This document shows, piece by piece, positions 60,015-64,000 of a DNA stretch of 64,000 nucleotides. The notes beneath the pieces were generated by a model. The model was not told the origin of the DNA and ran no database searches. It saw nothing but the letters and a program-made list of their open reading frames with translations. The stretch comes from Nemania diffusa (lineage: Eukaryota > Ascomycota > Sordariomycetes > Xylariales > Xylariaceae). The stretch lies in the NCBI GenBank assembly GCA_038501195.1, contig JBBPUQ010000007.1, positions 3,883,501-3,947,500 on the forward strand, written 5' to 3'. Position 1 is the first letter of the stretch. The number at the start of each line of letters is the position of its first letter. A program made the translations under genes and the position numbers.

Positions 60015-61586
60015 TTATATTAAACAATTTTTATTTTTATTTCGAAAATAAAAATAATTACTTTAATACAAAAAAAGTAGTTTTAAACTTTTTAGTTAAA
60101 AAATTTATAATTTATAATATTATTTAATAAAAAACTATATTAAAGTTTATTAAAAAATATTTTAATAGTTTTAAAAAAAATATTTATTAATAATATTAAA
60201 ACTATATAAAAAACAAAACAATATAAAACTTTTATATATTTTATTTAATTGTTAATAAAATTTAATGAAATATTTTTTTTTAAATAAAATATAAATATAA
60301 ATTAATTTATTAATAAAAATAATATTATATATATAAAACATTTTTTTTATTTAATATAATAAAATATAAATTTAAAAATAAAAAGTTTATTATTAATTAT
60401 AATATTTAAAAAAAGTTAAATAAAATTAAATTTAAATTTATTTTTAATAAAGTATATATTTATATTATTATAATTTAAATATTTTATAAAATAATAAATT
60501 AGTTATATATTATAGCTTTTAATAATAATTAAAATTAAAATTATTTATATATTATTTATTATATTATAAAAAATTTTATATAAAAAAGTAAACAGTTTTT
60601 ATAAAAAGCTAAAATAAAATTAATTAAAAATAAATAAGTTTTAAAAATATATAAAAAAAAAATTAAAAAACTATAAAACTATAATAAAATTTTTTAAAAA
60701 GTTTTAGTTAAAATATATAAAAAAATATTTATTATATAAGTTATTATTAAATAAAAATTTATTTATTAAATATTTATTTAATAGTTTTTTATTTAAAAAA
60801 GCTATATTTATATAAATAATATTAATATTAAAACTATTTTTAATTAATTTATTTTAATAAAAAATATTTTATTTATTGTTATATTTAAAAAAACTATTTA
60901 AAACTAATGTAACAAGTTAAAGCTTAGCAGCTATAAATATATACTATTTATAATTTAGTTTAAAAAAAAAAAAAAAAAAGTTTTTTTAGTATATATATTA
61001 TATTTTAAAGCAACTAAATAGCTTAATATATACAGTTAATGCAGTTTTAGCGATTATTTAAAACTATATTTACAAGCTAAATTTAATAGTTTATATAGCT
61101 TATAATATTACTTTTTTTTTTGAGTTTTTAATATAAAGTTTTATAAAAATAGCTTTGTTTTTTTTTTATGTTTATTTAAAAGCAATATAAATAATATTTA
61201 AACTTAGTTATATTATAAAATTTATAAAAAATAGTTTTATTTAATTATACTTTTACTGTTTTTAAGCTATTTATTTATAATATTTTTTTTTAAAATAATT
61301 TACTACTTTTTAATATATTTGTATTATTTTTTCTTAGTTTTTTTTTAGCGTTTTTTTTATTAATATATAATTTGTTTTTTATATATTTTTTAATTTTGCA
61401 GCTTTTTTTTTTTAATTTTTCAATTTTGTTTATAATTATTGCTTTTTTTAGCTGCTTTAAAATATAAACAGTACTAACTTAATTGCTACTTTTTACTGCT
61501 TTAATAATACTATATAAAAGTACTTTTTTTTTTTTTTCAACTTTTTTTTTTTTTTTTTTTTTTTTTTTATGCTTAATTATAAGTTT

Positions 61587-61624
<38 letters not shown>

Positions 61625-64000
61625 TGTTTTTTTTTTGTTTTTATACTACTTTTTTTTTTAAGCTGCATTTGTTATTTTTTTTATTTTTGTTATATTTGTA
61701 TTAACTTTATAACAAATAGCTTTTATTTTATTTTTATACAGCTGTTTTTTTTTTTTTTTTTTTTTTATATTTTTATTTTTTATTAGATTAAATAATATTA
61801 TATTTAGTTTTTTTACTTTTATTTTGTTTTTTTTTAGTTTTAGTATTTTTTTTTTTTTTAGTTTTTTTAAACAAAAATAAACTATTATAAACAAAATTTC
61901 TTTTATTATATAAAATTTTATTAGCTTTTAGTTTTTTTTATATTTTAAAATAAATAATTTATAGCTTTTTTTTCGCTTTTTTTTTGCTAATAATAATAGT
62001 ATATTTTTTGTTTAATTAAAAATTTTTACAACTTTTATATAAATATAAAAAATAAGTTTTTTTTTCTTTTTTTTTTATATTTGTTTATTTTATATTTATA
62101 TACTATTTATATTTTATATAAAAACTAGCAAATATTATTTTTTATATATAAATTTTATAAATAAATTTAGTTATATTTGTTTGTTTATAAATAACTGTTT
62201 TTTTTTTTTTTCTGTTTTATTTTTATTTATTTGCTACTTTTATATAGTTTTAATATATAATATAAATAGTTAAAATATATCGAAAGTTTGTTTTTATTAC
62301 AAAAGTTTATAACTTAGTTCAGCTTAATAAATTTATTTTTTATTTTTTTTTTGCTTTATTTTTACTTTTTTTTTAACAGTTAACAATTAATATATATTTT
62401 TTTTAATTAAAAACTATATCAAAATACAACAATATTAGTTATTAAGTTTTATATTTAATAAGTTTTTTTATTACTTTTGATTTACTTTTTTTTATATTAA
62501 TACTATTAACTTTTTGTTTTAATAATATAAAGTTGATATAAGTTTTTAGTTTATTATTTTTTAAACAATATATAGTTTTTTTATATTAAACAATTAGCTT
62601 AAAACTAAAAAGTGTAAAATTAAATATTTATAATTAATTATACTGTTTTTAAGTTATATAATTAAAATTAGAAAATATTTAGTTAATATTAGAAAATATA
62701 TAGCTAATTTAATAGCTAAAAATATATTGCTTTATATTAAAAGCTTTAATAAAAATTATAGCAAAATTAACAAGTTTTTTAATGTTAATTTTAATAGTAT
62801 AAACTTATTATATAACAGCTAAAATATTAAAAACTAAAATAAAAGAAATAGTTTATAGCTTTTTTATAGCTTTAATATAATATAAAAAAAAACTAATTAA
62901 AATAAAAAACAAAAAAATTATTCTATTGTTAATAAAAGAAGTTTTAATATATATATATTAACTTAATATAATTAACTTAAACTTTATTAGCTTATTTTTA
63001 AAAAAAAAACAATTTTTTTTTTTATTTTATTATTAGTTAATATTAACAATTTATAATAAATTATTATATATAGTTTATTAAAAAATATATAGCTTTTTTT
63101 TTTTTCTTTTTTTATATTGTTATTATTTAATACTAAATCTATTATATTTTTTAATGTTGCTATATCTGTTTTTAAACTATTTTAATGTTATTATATTTAA
63201 AAATTTTTTTATAAGTTTTTATAACAGTTAAAAATAGTTTGTTTACTTAATTAAAACTTATTTTTTTTTAAAGCTGCTTTTGTTTTTATTTTATTTAATA
63301 TATATTTAAAAAATACTTTTTATTTAAAACTTATTATTATTTAAAATTATAGCTAATAGTTTAAAATTTAAATTGATTTAAAAAAATAAAAAGTTTTTTA
63401 TAGCTTATTATAAAAAATCGACATAAAAATAGCTATATATTTTTTTAAATATATTTAACTTTATTATATATAAATTTATTACTTTTGTTATTTTATATTT
63501 TAAATATAGCTAAGTTAACTTTTAAAAAAATTAATTAGTTTTTATATTTTTTAAATTAAACTATATTTAGTTGTTTTTTTAAAAACGCTTTATAAAACTA
63601 TATTTTTTATTAATAGCTTTTTTTATTTTTTATTATATTGTTGCTATAGCAGCTTATATAAAACTTTAAATATTTTTTAATTTTTGTACAAATGTTTTTA
63701 TTAATATTTTTAACTTTTTAATAAATATATTTAAATATTTTACTAGTTTTATTAAGTTTATATAATATTTATATTAAACAAAAAAAAAGCTAAACTTAAT
63801 AATTAATAAGTTTTTATTATTAATTATTAAAGTTGCTTTTAGTAGTAATATTATTTAATTAAACTATATATAAACTATAAAAGCTTTAAAATATATTAAT
63901 ACTTTTTAATTTGTTTTTTTTATTATATTATCTGTTTTTAAATAATATATAATATTTAATTGTTATTTAATATTTATTAATTTATAAAATTGTTATTAAA
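48230..64000. other. 16-kb AT isochore (RIP-saturated or centromeric DNA)
   Basis: Almost entirely A and T to the window's end, with only scattered G/C. Remaining C is mostly followed by T and remaining G mostly preceded by A, with few CpA/TpG and very few CpG, as expected after heavy RIP. Stops occur every few codons in all frames. Long homopolymers occur (for example T runs at 61530-61620 and 61740-61765, A runs at 54020-54030 and 59990-60010). No gene, RNA, or intact transposon was recognised. Such blocks in ascomycetes are decayed retrotransposons packed as heterochromatin, or regional centromeres; sequence alone cannot separate these. Confidence 0.85.

Noticed and set aside
61483..61894. 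Phe- and Lys-rich frames over poly-T tracts
   Set aside because: Artefacts of T homopolymers.
48230..64000. Mitochondrial DNA or mitochondrial insertion
   Set aside because: AT-rich like some fungal mtDNA, but no mitochondrial gene, rRNA or tRNA-like sequence was recognised.

Overview
The window is nuclear DNA from a filamentous ascomycete (Pezizomycotina, perhaps a sordariomycete). The evidence is short spliceosomal introns (about 51-175 nt, GTATGT/GTAAGT-type donors, CTAAC/CTGAC-type branch points), fungal-only families (HET, HeLo-like, Clr5-ankyrin, LysM, DUF1996, PTH11-like rhodopsin-domain proteins) and sharply bimodal base composition of the kind left by repeat-induced point mutation (RIP). 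Most real genes are split by introns, so I rebuilt exon structures by requiring consensus splice sites plus a preserved reading frame; all introns are predictions.

Layout. 0.6-1.5 kb: a single-pass Cys-rich surface protein. 2.1-2.5 kb: a small hAT-type MITE. 3.0-7.3 kb: two divergent genes sharing about 1 kb of promoter. One encodes a DUF7580-like protein with an amyloid-like N-terminal segment; the other encodes a HeLo-like/SesA-like helical protein with two HET-s-like C-terminal repeats. This looks like an amyloid-type cell-death or allorecognition pair without an NLR and is the most interesting object here. 8.1-14.9 kb: one small coiled-coil gene, then relics of ankyrin and HET genes. 16.1-17.5 kb: the housekeeping gene TSR4. 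19.4-24.1 kb: a C2H2 zinc-finger gene and a large Clr5-ankyrin gene. 24.4-26.6 kb: two hAT-type MITEs. 26.9-39.4 kb: rhodopsin-domain membrane protein, glutathione S-transferase, MFS drug:H+ antiporter, DUF1996 secreted protein and a P-loop kinase-like protein. 39.9-42.1 kb: an MDR-type enoyl-reductase gene cut by a hAT element with a perfect 8-bp target duplication, next to a homoaconitase fragment. 42.8-47.9 kb: a tiny secreted knottin-like protein, a broken LysM gene and a broken class V chitinase-like gene, the latter cut by another hAT element. 48.2-64 kb: about 16 kb of almost pure A+T with no gene.

How it fits together. Apart from TSR4 this reads as accessory sequence: self/non-self recognition genes, secreted chitin-related genes, detoxification and transport genes, and many gene relics, with short inverted-repeat transposons scattered between them and a large AT isochore (RIP-saturated heterochromatin or centromere) on the right flank. 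The intact 42-43 kb secreted gene and the 3-7 kb pair sit among decayed neighbours, which suggests they are still under selection or arrived recently.
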